Of a DNA stretch of 64,000 nucleotides, positions 16,383 to 25,543 are shown one piece after another. The number at the start of each line of letters is the position of its first letter. Positions within the stretch are counted from its first letter, which is position 1. Made by a program: the position numbers and the translations under genes. The notes beneath the pieces are model-generated. The model saw only the letters and a list, made by a program, of their open reading frames with translations, was not told where the DNA came from and did not search any database. This stretch comes from Pseudomonadales bacterium (GTDB taxonomy: Bacteria > Pseudomonadota > Gammaproteobacteria > Pseudomonadales > Pseudohongiellaceae), in the NCBI GenBank assembly GCA_023254735.1, contig JALRKV010000056.1:1-64000 (forward strand), given 5' to 3'.

Positions 16383-18377
16383 CTACTTAACGGTAATCGG
16401 CTGCCACGTTTTGTGCCTAGCCAGCACTGATTCGACACTGTGCTTACAGACGCCGACCTGACTAATCAGTTTGCTCTCGCACACGTCGCAGCGCACACAC
16501 TCCTTAAAATCAATCGCCTGCAGTCGTATTGCGCCCGTCGGGCAGGCCTTCTCGCAGACCTTGCACACCTCGCACTGCGGCACGCGCTTAATCTTCCAGA
16601 AGGCGGCAATACTTATCACGCCTAGCGATGCACCGAGTGGGCAAGCATAGCGGCAATAGAAGCGGGGCACGAAAATGCTACCTGCAACAAACACAGAGAG
16701 AATTCCCCACAGCAGAAGCGACTGGCTCTGATAAAAGAGCGTGCCGAAGGGCTCGAAATATTGGAAAACACTGAGTTCTGCGTACGCTACGGCCATTGCA
16801 ATGAGACCGGCGAGAATCACGTATTTCAGCCAAAGAGCTCGATCGTGCAACCACTGCGGCAGACTCCGTCGCCAACGCCTCGGAACGATGCGTTCGAGGA
16901 TGTCCTGCAGGGCGCCGAACGGGCAGAGCGAGGAGCAAAAAACCCGCCCCCAAAATACCGTCGTCACCAAGGTGAACACAACAAGAATGAGCAACGGTAG
17001 ATCGTTAAGAAACAGTCCCGGACCCTGTTTCATGAAATTCGTGATATGCGATACCGATAGGAACGTGCCGTTGACAAAGCCCAAATACACAAAGGTGGAC
17101 AGCAACGCTACCCAGCGCAGCCGAGCATCCTTTCGCACAAAGGCAGTCATCGCCACCGTCAGAAGGAGCATAAGCAAGGCTATTTCCGTCCACGGCGCAC
17201 TACCGAGTAGTGCCTGCAGGCCCGTCTCGATTGGCAGATCGGCGTACTCATCAATGATCTCGGGCAAATACTCGGCCGGGACTTGGCGTCCCTGCGCCAG
17301 CGCCAGCGCTATCGGCGGCACCTGATAGTTAACCTGTTCGAGTTGATCGATGCTATCGACCTCTTTCCCGGTGTTGTAAAAGAGCGTAAAGGGCTGTGCG
17401 ATGTCGACTTCGGGCGGGAGCACAATCGCGCCGGCAAATCGCATCTTGTCGCGGCTCTTGCCTGCCTCTGCACTGCCGACGTACACGAACCGGCGGCGCT
17501 CTACCTGATACGACCAGTCGCCCTGCTGTAGCGCTAAGTTTTCCTGCCGAAATGGCGAGCTCGCATTGCCTGCGATACCAATCAGCAGCAGCGCGCCTTC
17601 TCTCACTCGATTGCTCGCCTCGCGTTCAGCGCGCGAATAGTCCTCAGCGCCAACCAGCATTTCGCCAAGTTTCTCATTGCCCATAAACGCAACGGTCAAA
17701 TCGATCTGCGTGCCATCCTCTAAAAGCACAGGCCAGAGTTTTACCAACCCATCGTCGATCAACCCTTCCCATGAAAGTGGTGCGAGCAGCGACAATGCCT
17801 GATCCTCGACGCTTGCATTGGCGAAAACTGCCGCCTCGCCTAAATAAGCCCGTGCAACTTCGCGAGCACTGTTCCGAATGCCACGCGAGACGGCCCAGCT
17901 GCTTATCGTCGCGCGCGACACGCCATCGATGTCGCGGCCGACGCGAAAGCCGTCTGCGACACTCTTGCCGTCGAATTGATTGGGGAAGCGCTCGGAATTT
18001 AAGAAATCACCACGGATGCTCTTATACGATTCGCGATAAAAAAGAATCTCGATGCCAGTAAGTTCCCCCGCAAGGTCAACGCCGACAAGCACTTCGATAG
18101 GTGCGCTGTAGCCAATTTCCTGCGGTTCGAAATCGGTTGTCTCGAATGCATAGCCAACAATCTCAGCATCTTGTGCTTCAGATTCATAGCCAATGTAGAC
18201 AGGTGGATTGCCTTGCTTGGGCGAAAAACGCTGGGCCTGCGGCAGCACTGCCGCGAGCTGAGCTGCAGAGAGCTGCGGCGTCTGACCGAGTGTTTTCTGC
18301 GCGAAAAAGAGAAGGACGAAACACAAAAAACCTTGTGCGAGCAGTGCGGCGCGCGCGGCATGAAACGAGATTGCCAT
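16383..18377 (-). CDS. NosR/NirI-like membrane flavoprotein with ferredoxin domain
   Basis: A 664-residue membrane protein of the NosR/NirI family. Order: signal segment; a periplasmic FMN-binding domain whose DGVSRATIS block (Thr157) would carry covalent FMN; about six membrane helices (400-620) with CPFGALQ and CPLGASLG cysteine motifs; and a C-terminal polyferredoxin part with CEVCKVCEKACP and CVRCDVCE. NosR passes electrons for nitrous oxide reduction. No nosZ or other denitrification gene is in the window, so a general role in electron transfer from the quinone pool is possible. The C-terminal cluster is incomplete relative to two full CX2CX2CX3C motifs, as in NosR. Confidence 0.88.
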   Translation of the reverse strand: MAISFHAARAALLAQGFLCFVLLFFAQKTLGQTPQLSAAQLAAVLPQAQRFSPKQGNPPVYIGYESEAQDAEIVGYAFETTDFEPQEIGYSAPIEVLVGVDLAGELTGIEILFYRESYKSIRGDFLNSERFPNQFDGKSVADGFRVGRDIDGVSRATISSWAVSRGIRNSAREVARAYLGEAAVFANASVEDQALSLLAPLSWEGLIDDGLVKLWPVLLEDGTQIDLTVAFMGNEKLGEMLVGAEDYSRAEREASNRVREGALLLIGIAGNASSPFRQENLALQQGDWSYQVERRRFVYVGSAEAGKSRDKMRFAGAIVLPPEVDIAQPFTLFYNTGKEVDSIDQLEQVNYQVPPIALALAQGRQVPAEYLPEIIDEYADLPIETGLQALLGSAPWTEIALLMLLLTVAMTAFVRKDARLRWVALLSTFVYLGFVNGTFLSVSHITNFMKQGPGLFLNDLPLLILVVFTLVTTVFWGRVFCSSLCPFGALQDILERIVPRRWRRSLPQWLHDRALWLKYVILAGLIAMAVAYAELSVFQYFEPFGTLFYQSQSLLLWGILSVFVAGSIFVPRFYCRYACPLGASLGVISIAAFWKIKRVPQCEVCKVCEKACPTGAIRLQAIDFKECVRCDVCESKLISQVGVCKHSVESVLARHKTWQPITVK

Positions 18378-18421
18378 TACTTCAAGTACTCCCTGGCTCT
18401 TTTCTTATTCTGTTTTTGCAG

Positions 18422-18437
18422 CGCACTCAGGCTGCCT
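18422..18437 (-). promoter_or_regulatory. weak candidate sigma-54 promoter
   Basis: On the minus strand AGGCAGCCTGAGTGCG has GG and GC separated by 10 bases, the -24/-12 spacing of sigma-54 promoters, with GGCA and TGC partly matching consensus. It lies about 45 bases before the NosR-like start. The match is weak. Confidence 0.25.
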
Positions 18438-18673
18438 ATCTCGCTCACTCAATGGGCCAAGACGCACGCATTAAAACAGCCCAATTGATCTTGCTCAACG
18501 GAGAATCACAATTTGGAACGATCGAACGCGAAAATCTTACCTCTCATCTCGGCTATTGATGCAGTTGCGTGTTCGGGCCGCCTTCTAGAAAGCATCAAAA
18601 AAGCGCACAAATCATAAGCAAATTTTGTTATTTATCAATAATTAAGAAGAAATCTATGCACTCACCAATAAAA

Positions 18674-18690
18674 TGCACCAATACGGTGCA
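18674..18690. promoter_or_regulatory. NtrC-type binding site
   Basis: TGCACC-AATAC-GGTGCA matches the NtrC enhancer consensus TGCACY-N5-RGTGCA at every specified base. It lies in the 516-base gap between the NosR-like gene and the TonB receptor, 203 bases before the receptor start. I found no GG-N10-GC promoter between it and the receptor. The rest of the gap is AT-rich (18600-18720) and shows nothing else I can assign. Confidence 0.6.
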
Positions 18691-18893
18691 TATGGCCAAA
18701 ATTTTCTATTGCCATAATTAGGTCATTATTGGACTTTTCTCGCCAAGGCACTTATTCTTCAGGGATGCCGTAGCACTCGGTGCGTTGTTTAGCAGTGGTT
18801 AAAAACTGTGAAATGCGCTTTTGAGCTGTGGCTGAGTTAACTCTTAGCCTGTTCGCAGGTAATACACAGCTTACTTCTACAAGGGGAAAGTAA

Positions 18894-21662
18894 ATGACAA
18901 ATAGACCTAAAATGGCACGTAGGGTTCTCCCTACCGCTATCGCGCTTGGTCTGCTCGTTCCAGCTGGTTTCGCACCACTGGCACTCGCACAGCAAGCCGA
19001 TGAAATGGTTGAAGAGATTGTAACCATCGGCTCGCGCCGCCCACAGCGCAGTAACACAGATTCATCTGTACCAGTCGATGTAATCAGCGGTGACGAATTC
19101 GTCAACATGGGCTTCGCAGACATGGACGATATGTTGAAGACGGCGATTCCTTCTTACAACGTCGCGCGTAACGAAATTTCGGACGCAGCAACAATTGTAC
19201 GTCCAGCAAACCTCCGCGGCCTGCCACCCGATAACGTCCTTATCCTCGTGAATGGCAAGCGTCGTCACCGTTCAGGCGTTATTGCCGAGCTAGGCGGCTC
19301 GCTGTCATCAGGCTCGCAGGGTGCTGATATCAGCGCGATCCCTTCAATGGCGATCAAGCAGGTTGAAGTACTCCGTGACGGCGCTGCTGCGCTCTACGGT
19401 TCTGACGCGATTGCCGGCGTGATCGGCTTCCAGCTCAACGACGCAGCCGAAGGCATGTCACTTGAAGTACGCACAGGCGAGTCGGGTGAAGGCGACGGGG
19501 ACCTCGTTCAGGTTCAAGGCAACATAGGTATGCCTTTAGGGGATGACGGCTTCCTGAACATCACAGGTTCATGGATGGAACAGGATCCGACAAGCCGCAC
19601 ACTTCAGCGCACTGATGCTGCGACCCTCATTTCTAGCGGCAACGCTGCGCAGAAAGCGAGCGTGGCTAATCCCGCACAAATCTGGGGTGCCCCAGAGCAA
19701 ATTGACAACTACAACTTGTTCTTCAACTCTGGCATCCAGGTAAGCGACGATCTCGAAGTTTACGCGTTCGGTAACTACGGCGCGCGTGAGACTATCGGCG
19801 GATTCTACTACCGTAACCCGAACTCTCGCGGCGGCGTTTACACCAACGGTTCTACTCGTGCGGTGGTTGATACGACCATTCGCAACCGAGCTACCGGCGT
19901 AACCTCTAACTGTCCAGCTCTCACGAGCCCTGGCTCAGGTGGCAACGGCGTTCCATTGGATCAAGCCAAAGTAGCAGCGGACGCGCTGGCGTTGGCAAAC
20001 CTGCCAAGCAACTGCTGGGTCATGAATCAGGCGGTTCCTGGTGGCTATACGCCCGCATTTGGCGCTCAGCTGAAAGATGCGAGCATCGTTGGTGGCTTCC
20101 GTGGTGACATTACTTCTAACCTCAGCTACGACGTGAGCGCGAGCTATGGCCGTAACGCGGTAAGCTTCATGATTGACAACACTTGGAACCCTTCTAATGG
20201 CCCAGACGGCTATGTGAATGGCGAACTCCAGAGAAAGTTTGACCTAGGCCAAAATGTTCAATCTGAAACTAACATCAACCTAGACATGGTCTATACTATG
20301 CCAGTTGACGGCTTCGCTTCAGACCTGAACGTTGCCTTCGGCGGCGAGTGGCGCGACGAGCGTTTCGAAACGATCGTGGGTGAGAAGAACTCCTGGGTTG
20401 CTGGACGCTTTGCGTTCCAGAACGTTGACGGTTCTAACACTTACAGCGATGGCGTAACGCCACTGCCTAACCTGAGCATCGGTGCGCACGGCTTCGCGGG
20501 CTTCAGCCCCGAACAGGCCGGCTACTGGGGTCGTTCGAACTACGCGTTCTACACAGACCTCGAAGCTGATATCACAGACTCGTTCACCGCTGGCGTTGCC
20601 GTTCGCTACGAAGATTTTGAAAGCTTCGGCGATACGACTAACTTCAAGGTGTCTGGTCGCTACCGTGTAACCGACGCACTTGCTCTTCGCGCGTCATACA
20701 ACACTGGTTTCCGCGCGCCAACTCCTGGCCAGGAAAATGTCACCAAGCTGTCAACGATTACCGTTAATGGCGAGCTACAGCAGCGTGGCCAAATCCCCCC
20801 AACCAACCCTATCGCGCAAGCTCTTGGCGCTGAGGCTCTTAAGCCTGAAGACTCAAAGAACTACTCGCTTGGTTTAGTTTGGGATGTTACGGGTGACATC
20901 AACGTAACTGTTGACTATTTCAACATCGAGCTTGAAAACCGCATCGCGGCAACGGGCACAATCGACATCTCTAGCCGTACGGCGATTGCAGGTGTTGGCT
21001 GTCCTACTGCTTTGGCGGCCGGAAGCAACCTCGCTCTCTGCTTACAAGAAGCAGGCGTGCCTGGTGCAGCTGACCTAAGCTCGGTTTCGTTCTACACAAA
21101 CGACTTCGCCACTACCACACAGGGTATTGACTTGGTCGCAACGTGGAACCTCGATTTCGGTAACATGGGTAACGGCACACTGAACGCCGCATGGAACTGG
21201 ACAGAGACCGAAGTTGATAACGCCGGTCAAGAAGTTAACCGCAACCGTGTTGTAGGTCTGGAAAACCAGAACCCACAAAACCGCGGCGTGTTCACTTATA
21301 ACCACTTCCTGAACGATTTCCGCTTCCTCGCGCGCCTACGTACGTACGATGACTGGATCGATTCTTCATGGAGCGGCGATACGACACCTCGTGGACCACA
21401 AGGTCTTGGCTACACGATCAACTGCGGCTTCAACACTGATAACTGCTACAGTGGCGAAAGCGTAGTCGACCTCGAAGCTGCCTATACTTGGAACAGCAAC
21501 TACACCTTCGTAGTTGGTGCGAACAATGCGTTCGATCAAGATGCAGCGATCAACCAAACTAACCTCGACGGCACTATCGGTGACGGCAGCCTGTACGCAG
21601 GTAGCACACCGTGGGGCACAGAAGGTGCATTCTACTACGCACGAGTTCGCGTAGACTTCTAA
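18894..21662 (+). CDS. TonB-dependent outer-membrane receptor
   Basis: A 922-residue outer-membrane receptor. A signal peptide ends near LALAQQ; a TonB-box-like EEIVTIGSR follows, then a plug domain (about 50-185, with NLRGLPPDNVLILVNGKRR and LRDGAAALYGSDAIAGVI) and a long barrel that ends in the terminal phenylalanine of ARVRVDF. It imports a substrate that cannot be inferred from sequence. A full-consensus NtrC site upstream and a lipoprotein amidohydrolase gene downstream suggest a nitrogen-containing compound. AAGGGGAAAG precedes the ATG and a terminator follows. Confidence 0.95.
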   Translation: MTNRPKMARRVLPTAIALGLLVPAGFAPLALAQQADEMVEEIVTIGSRRPQRSNTDSSVPVDVISGDEFVNMGFADMDDMLKTAIPSYNVARNEISDAATIVRPANLRGLPPDNVLILVNGKRRHRSGVIAELGGSLSSGSQGADISAIPSMAIKQVEVLRDGAAALYGSDAIAGVIGFQLNDAAEGMSLEVRTGESGEGDGDLVQVQGNIGMPLGDDGFLNITGSWMEQDPTSRTLQRTDAATLISSGNAAQKASVANPAQIWGAPEQIDNYNLFFNSGIQVSDDLEVYAFGNYGARETIGGFYYRNPNSRGGVYTNGSTRAVVDTTIRNRATGVTSNCPALTSPGSGGNGVPLDQAKVAADALALANLPSNCWVMNQAVPGGYTPAFGAQLKDASIVGGFRGDITSNLSYDVSASYGRNAVSFMIDNTWNPSNGPDGYVNGELQRKFDLGQNVQSETNINLDMVYTMPVDGFASDLNVAFGGEWRDERFETIVGEKNSWVAGRFAFQNVDGSNTYSDGVTPLPNLSIGAHGFAGFSPEQAGYWGRSNYAFYTDLEADITDSFTAGVAVRYEDFESFGDTTNFKVSGRYRVTDALALRASYNTGFRAPTPGQENVTKLSTITVNGELQQRGQIPPTNPIAQALGAEALKPEDSKNYSLGLVWDVTGDINVTVDYFNIELENRIAATGTIDISSRTAIAGVGCPTALAAGSNLALCLQEAGVPGAADLSSVSFYTNDFATTTQGIDLVATWNLDFGNMGNGTLNAAWNWTETEVDNAGQEVNRNRVVGLENQNPQNRGVFTYNHFLNDFRFLARLRTYDDWIDSSWSGDTTPRGPQGLGYTINCGFNTDNCYSGESVVDLEAAYTWNSNYTFVVGANNAFDQDAAINQTNLDGTIGDGSLYAGSTPWGTEGAFYYARVRVDF

Positions 21663-21712
21663 GTCGCTTAGCCCCGAATCGTCGGGGCGAGTTACTCGAA
21701 TATAGAATGATG

Positions 21713-21746
21713 AAAAGGGAGACACGGAAACGTGCCTCCCTTTTTT
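21713..21746 (+). terminator. rho-independent terminator of the TonB receptor gene
   Basis: AAAAGGGAG-A-CACG pairs with CGTG-C-CTCCCTTTT around a GAAA tetraloop and ends in a T run. A first hairpin GCCCCGA/TCGGGGC (21671-21688) lies nearer the stop. Confidence 0.88.
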
Positions 21747-21911
21747 AATGCGCTGTCTGAAGCGCCGTCGCCACCCGCAACCAACCCTGCGAACACACAC
21801 GCATCTACTAATGAGCACCGTGATTTAATGTGACGCGCTTCTCCATGCAATAGCTTACACCCCCAAACTGAGCGAGAATTCAGCTTTCGCTTAAAATGGG
21901 GACCTCTGACT

Positions 21912-23735
21912 ATGCGCACTTTTCACCCTCCTATTCTTTGCCGTTCGCGCATTCGCGATCTGCGCCTGCTGATTTCGGCACGGACGGTCTTGCTGGCTAT
22001 CCTTATTACCCTACTCTTAGGCTGTACCGAACCAGAAAGAATGAGTGCCACTGCACCAGCCGCCGATTTAATTATCGACAATGCCCGAATCTATACTTTT
22101 GCCTGGGGCGAACCCGATGGCGAGGGCACACCTTCGGCTCGGGCGCCTGTTGTAGAAGGCAACTGGGCCCCAGACGCGACGGCTATCGCCATTACTGACG
22201 GCGTTATCGTGGCAATCGGCTCCAGCGCCGACATCGCGCCACTTAAGGGCGAAAACACCGAGATCATTGATGCGAAGGGCGCGACATTGCTGCCTGGCTT
22301 CACAGACTCGCACACCCACATAGAAGAATTGGGCGCCACACTCGATGATGTAGACCTCAAAGGCGTTGTCGATGAGGCCGAGGCGATAGCGCGCGTGGTC
22401 GCGCATGTCGATGCGAACCCCGTCCCTGAGGGCCAGTGGATTGTTGCTCGTGGCTGGGACGACGGGCTATGGGCTGACCGCTACCCCACCCACGACGCCC
22501 TAACCGCCGCCTTCCCCAACAATCCCGTATTAATGGATGGCACCAATGGCTTCGGTGCCTGGGGCAATAAACTCGCTATGGAGGCCGCAGGCATTGTCGC
22601 CGGCGCGCCCGATCCAACCGGCGGTGAAATCTTACGCGATGCGAATGGCGAACCCACCGGCGCCGTGCGCAATCGCGGAGTCGCACTCTTTCGCAGCGCA
22701 GTGCCTCCGCTAAGCGACGAACGTCTGCAGCGACGACTCGTCAATGGCCTCCAGCTTATGGCTAACGCAGGCTACACAGGTGTGCACCACGCGGGAGTAG
22801 ACTCACGCCTGATGACAGCCTACGAGGCGCTCGCCGAGCGCGGGGAACTGTCGCTTAGAGTTAGTGCGATGATCAGCGGACGCGACAAGCCGCTTATGCA
22901 AGAGTGGCTCACGCGCGGCCCTCAGCGATTAGGGGAAGACAACAAACTCCTCGTGCATTCGGTTAAGGGTTATTACGACGGCTCCCTTGGTGCCCGTGGG
23001 GCAAAGCTCTTGGAGGAATATAGCGACCGAGAGGGGCATATCGGCGTGTCGGGCGAGGAATACGGCTTTTTCACCGAAGAAATAAGCGCAATGCTACAGG
23101 CCGGTTTCCAGATAAATATTCATGCGATCGGCGATGGCGGTAACCGCGAGGTACTGCATTTTCTGCGTGACAATTTCGCCCTTAATCCGGCAATGCAAAA
23201 AAATCGGCACCGCATAGAACATGCACAAGTCGTCCATCCAGATGATTTCGCCCTGTATGATGAACTCGATGTCATCGCTTCAGTGCAGCCGCCCTTCGTC
23301 GCCGAAGACAAAGTCTGGACCGAAGATCGCATCGGCCATGCGCGCTCCGCGGGCGCCTATGCGTGGCGCAGTTTCCGCCGCAATAACACCCCTCTCGCGT
23401 TTGGTTCTGATCTGATGGGCTACGATTGGAATCTGTTCTACGGCTTACACTCTGCCATCACCCGTCAGAGCACGGACTCACAGCCACCAGGCGGCTGGTT
23501 CCCAGAGGAAAAACTTACTACCGAGGAATCGATTCGCGGATACACCAGCGGCGCCGCCTATGCGGCCTTCCTCGAAGACGAGACGGGAACGCTAGAGGTG
23601 GGCAAATGGGCCGACATCACTCTGGTCGATATCGATCCCTTCGAGACGGTCGCGCGCGAGCCCGCTGCGCTTTTGAATGGCCGTGTTCTGATGACCCTCG
23701 TGGGCGGCCAGAAGGTGTTCGACGCGACGCGCTAA
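21912..23735 (+). CDS. lipoprotein amidohydrolase (YtcJ-like)
   Basis: A 607-residue metal-dependent hydrolase of the amidohydrolase superfamily, YtcJ/exoenzyme branch. The lipobox LLLGC predicts a membrane-anchored periplasmic protein. The metal-site motif is LPGFTDSHTHIEELG; downstream INIHAIGDGGNREVL and HRIEHAQVVHPDD give further ligands, and the C-terminal GTLEVGKWADITLVD block is typical. It probably cleaves an amide or related C-N bond. It lies 249 bases after the TonB receptor, behind a terminator, and may process what that receptor imports. The substrate is unknown. Confidence 0.92.
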   Translation: MRTFHPPILCRSRIRDLRLLISARTVLLAILITLLLGCTEPERMSATAPAADLIIDNARIYTFAWGEPDGEGTPSARAPVVEGNWAPDATAIAITDGVIVAIGSSADIAPLKGENTEIIDAKGATLLPGFTDSHTHIEELGATLDDVDLKGVVDEAEAIARVVAHVDANPVPEGQWIVARGWDDGLWADRYPTHDALTAAFPNNPVLMDGTNGFGAWGNKLAMEAAGIVAGAPDPTGGEILRDANGEPTGAVRNRGVALFRSAVPPLSDERLQRRLVNGLQLMANAGYTGVHHAGVDSRLMTAYEALAERGELSLRVSAMISGRDKPLMQEWLTRGPQRLGEDNKLLVHSVKGYYDGSLGARGAKLLEEYSDREGHIGVSGEEYGFFTEEISAMLQAGFQINIHAIGDGGNREVLHFLRDNFALNPAMQKNRHRIEHAQVVHPDDFALYDELDVIASVQPPFVAEDKVWTEDRIGHARSAGAYAWRSFRRNNTPLAFGSDLMGYDWNLFYGLHSAITRQSTDSQPPGGWFPEEKLTTEESIRGYTSGAAYAAFLEDETGTLEVGKWADITLVDIDPFETVAREPAALLNGRVLMTLVGGQKVFDATR

Positions 23736-23786
23736 GCAGGACTCGATTCTGTTATCATGCGTCCCCAACTCTAAGAGCGCGCATCC

Positions 23787-25199
23787 GTGTCACACACAAC
23801 AGAATCCAATAGCGTCGACAATGCATCCGGCTTCGAGAGCCTTCCACTGCGCAGCGAGATCCTCGCTGCCGCAGAGGCACTAGGCTACAGCACCATGACG
23901 CCGGTTCAGTCCCAGAGTCTCCCGACGCTTATCGAAGGTCGAGATCTCATCGCACAGGCCAAAACCGGCAGCGGCAAAACTGCAGCGTTTGCGATAAGCC
24001 TTCTGAATCGACTCGACGAGTCGCAGTATCACACCCAAGCGCTGATTGTGTGCCCTACCCGCGAACTCGCTGAACAGGTGGCCGAGGAGATTCGCCGCCT
24101 CGCGCGCGGAATCCCAAACGTAAAAACCCTCACACTCTGCGGCGGCCGCCCGATGGGACCGCAGCTTGCGTCGCTCAAGCGCGCACCGCATATCGTTGTA
24201 GGCACGCCCGGCAGGCTACTAAAACATTTAGAGAAACAGACTCTCAAAATTAACAGGGTCGAAACGCTTGTCCTCGATGAGGCGGACAGAATGCTAGGCA
24301 TGGGTTTTATCGAGGATATCGACGACATCGACGACTATCTGCCGACCACACGCCAGACGCTACTTTTTTCGGCAACCTATCCAGATGAGATTGCACAGCT
24401 GAGTGCAAGCTTTCAGACCGACCCTGTCGATATTCGTATCGAGTCGGAGACGCTTAATGCACAAATAAAAGAGACGTTCTACAAAGTCGATCGAGTCGAC
24501 AGGTTGCAAGTTATCCTCAGGCTTCTCGCGCTGCATAAGCCCGAATCGACGCTCATTTTTTGCAATCAGAAACATCAGTGCGAGCAGTTAAAAGATGACC
24601 TTTGGGATGAAAAATTGCACGCCTCGGCGCTGCATGGCGACATGGAGCAGTATGAACGAGACCGCACGCTAATTCAGTTCTCGAATAAGAGTAGTTCGAT
24701 CCTCGTGGCAACAGACGTTGCCGCGCGCGGTCTCGACATCAACGAACTCGATCTCGTTATCAACTTCGAACTAAGCGCTGACCCAGAGGTCCACATCCAT
24801 CGCGTTGGCCGAACCGGCCGCGCCGGTCGCACGGGCACAGCCGCGAGCTTAGTTATGGGGTCTGAAGAAAACCGCCTGGCCGCGATAAATAACTATCGCG
24901 GCACCGCACACGCTAGCGTCTCTGCGGATACTCTCCCCGCCTGGGGGCAATTCAAACTCTATCCCCCCATGGTCACGCTCAGCATCGGCGGCGGTAAGCG
25001 CGATAAACTCCGCCCTGGTGACATTTTAGGCGCGCTCACTGCGAGCAAAGAGATTGAGGGTATTGCCATCGGCAAAATCACCGTGCTCGACAAGATCACC
25101 TATGTTGCAATTACCCAAGAGTGCGCCAAGAAAGCGCTGAGCCTGCTCAACGACGGGAAAATCAAAGGCAAGCGTTATCAGGCGAGGCGACTGCGTTAG
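23787..25199 (+). CDS. dbpA: ATP-dependent RNA helicase DbpA
   Basis: A 470-residue DEAD-box helicase. Visible motifs in order: Q-motif region MTPVQSQSLP, AKTGSGKT, DEADRMLGMGF, SAT, and HRVGRTGRAG. The last 75 residues fit the DbpA RNA-binding domain (TLSIGGGKRDKLRPGDILGA), which recognises hairpin 92 of 23S rRNA during large-subunit assembly. The start codon is GTG at 23787, with AAGAG upstream. The length matches DbpA of other gammaproteobacteria. Confidence 0.95.
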   Translation: MSHTTESNSVDNASGFESLPLRSEILAAAEALGYSTMTPVQSQSLPTLIEGRDLIAQAKTGSGKTAAFAISLLNRLDESQYHTQALIVCPTRELAEQVAEEIRRLARGIPNVKTLTLCGGRPMGPQLASLKRAPHIVVGTPGRLLKHLEKQTLKINRVETLVLDEADRMLGMGFIEDIDDIDDYLPTTRQTLLFSATYPDEIAQLSASFQTDPVDIRIESETLNAQIKETFYKVDRVDRLQVILRLLALHKPESTLIFCNQKHQCEQLKDDLWDEKLHASALHGDMEQYERDRTLIQFSNKSSSILVATDVAARGLDINELDLVINFELSADPEVHIHRVGRTGRAGRTGTAASLVMGSEENRLAAINNYRGTAHASVSADTLPAWGQFKLYPPMVTLSIGGGKRDKLRPGDILGALTASKEIEGIAIGKITVLDKITYVAITQECAKKALSLLNDGKIKGKRYQARRLR

Positions 25200-25285
25200 T
25201 CAGCGGATATCGCCGCTCTTCACTTCGCGCTACAATAGCGGCTCGATGCAACATAGGCATGGATAACACGTTTCAGGATAGAGTT

Positions 25286-25543
25286 ATGGCAAATATTACC
25301 GTCTACACAAAAAATCTCTGCAGTTTTTGTTCGGCAGCTAAGCAACTACTCAAAAGTAAAAACTTCGAGTACAAAGAAGTGAATATGGAAGGCAATCAGG
25401 CGCTTATGATGGAGGTGATGACGAAATCGGGACAGCGCACTGTACCGCAAATTTTCGTTGGCGACGTCTCGGTCGGCGGCTACAGAGAGCTTACAGCTGC
25501 AATGGCGAATGGCGAGTTTGCTGAATTAGTTGCCAAAGGATAA
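25286..25543 (+). CDS. grxC: glutaredoxin 3
   Basis: An 85-residue dithiol glutaredoxin. The active site is CSFC rather than the usual CPYC, so the proline is replaced by serine; this variant should keep disulfide reductase activity but may favour cluster binding. TVPQIFV and GGYREL give the cis-proline and glutathione-binding residues. AGGA precedes the ATG. It overlaps the longest reading of the DUF2868 gene by 14 bases. Confidence 0.9.
   Translation: MANITVYTKNLCSFCSAAKQLLKSKNFEYKEVNMEGNQALMMEVMTKSGQRTVPQIFVGDVSVGGYRELTAAMANGEFAELVAKG

Noticed and set aside
18691..18893. Sigma-54 promoter for the TonB receptor
   Set aside because: I checked every GG pair in the region for a GC 10 bases later and found only near misses (spacing 9 or 11), so none is annotated.
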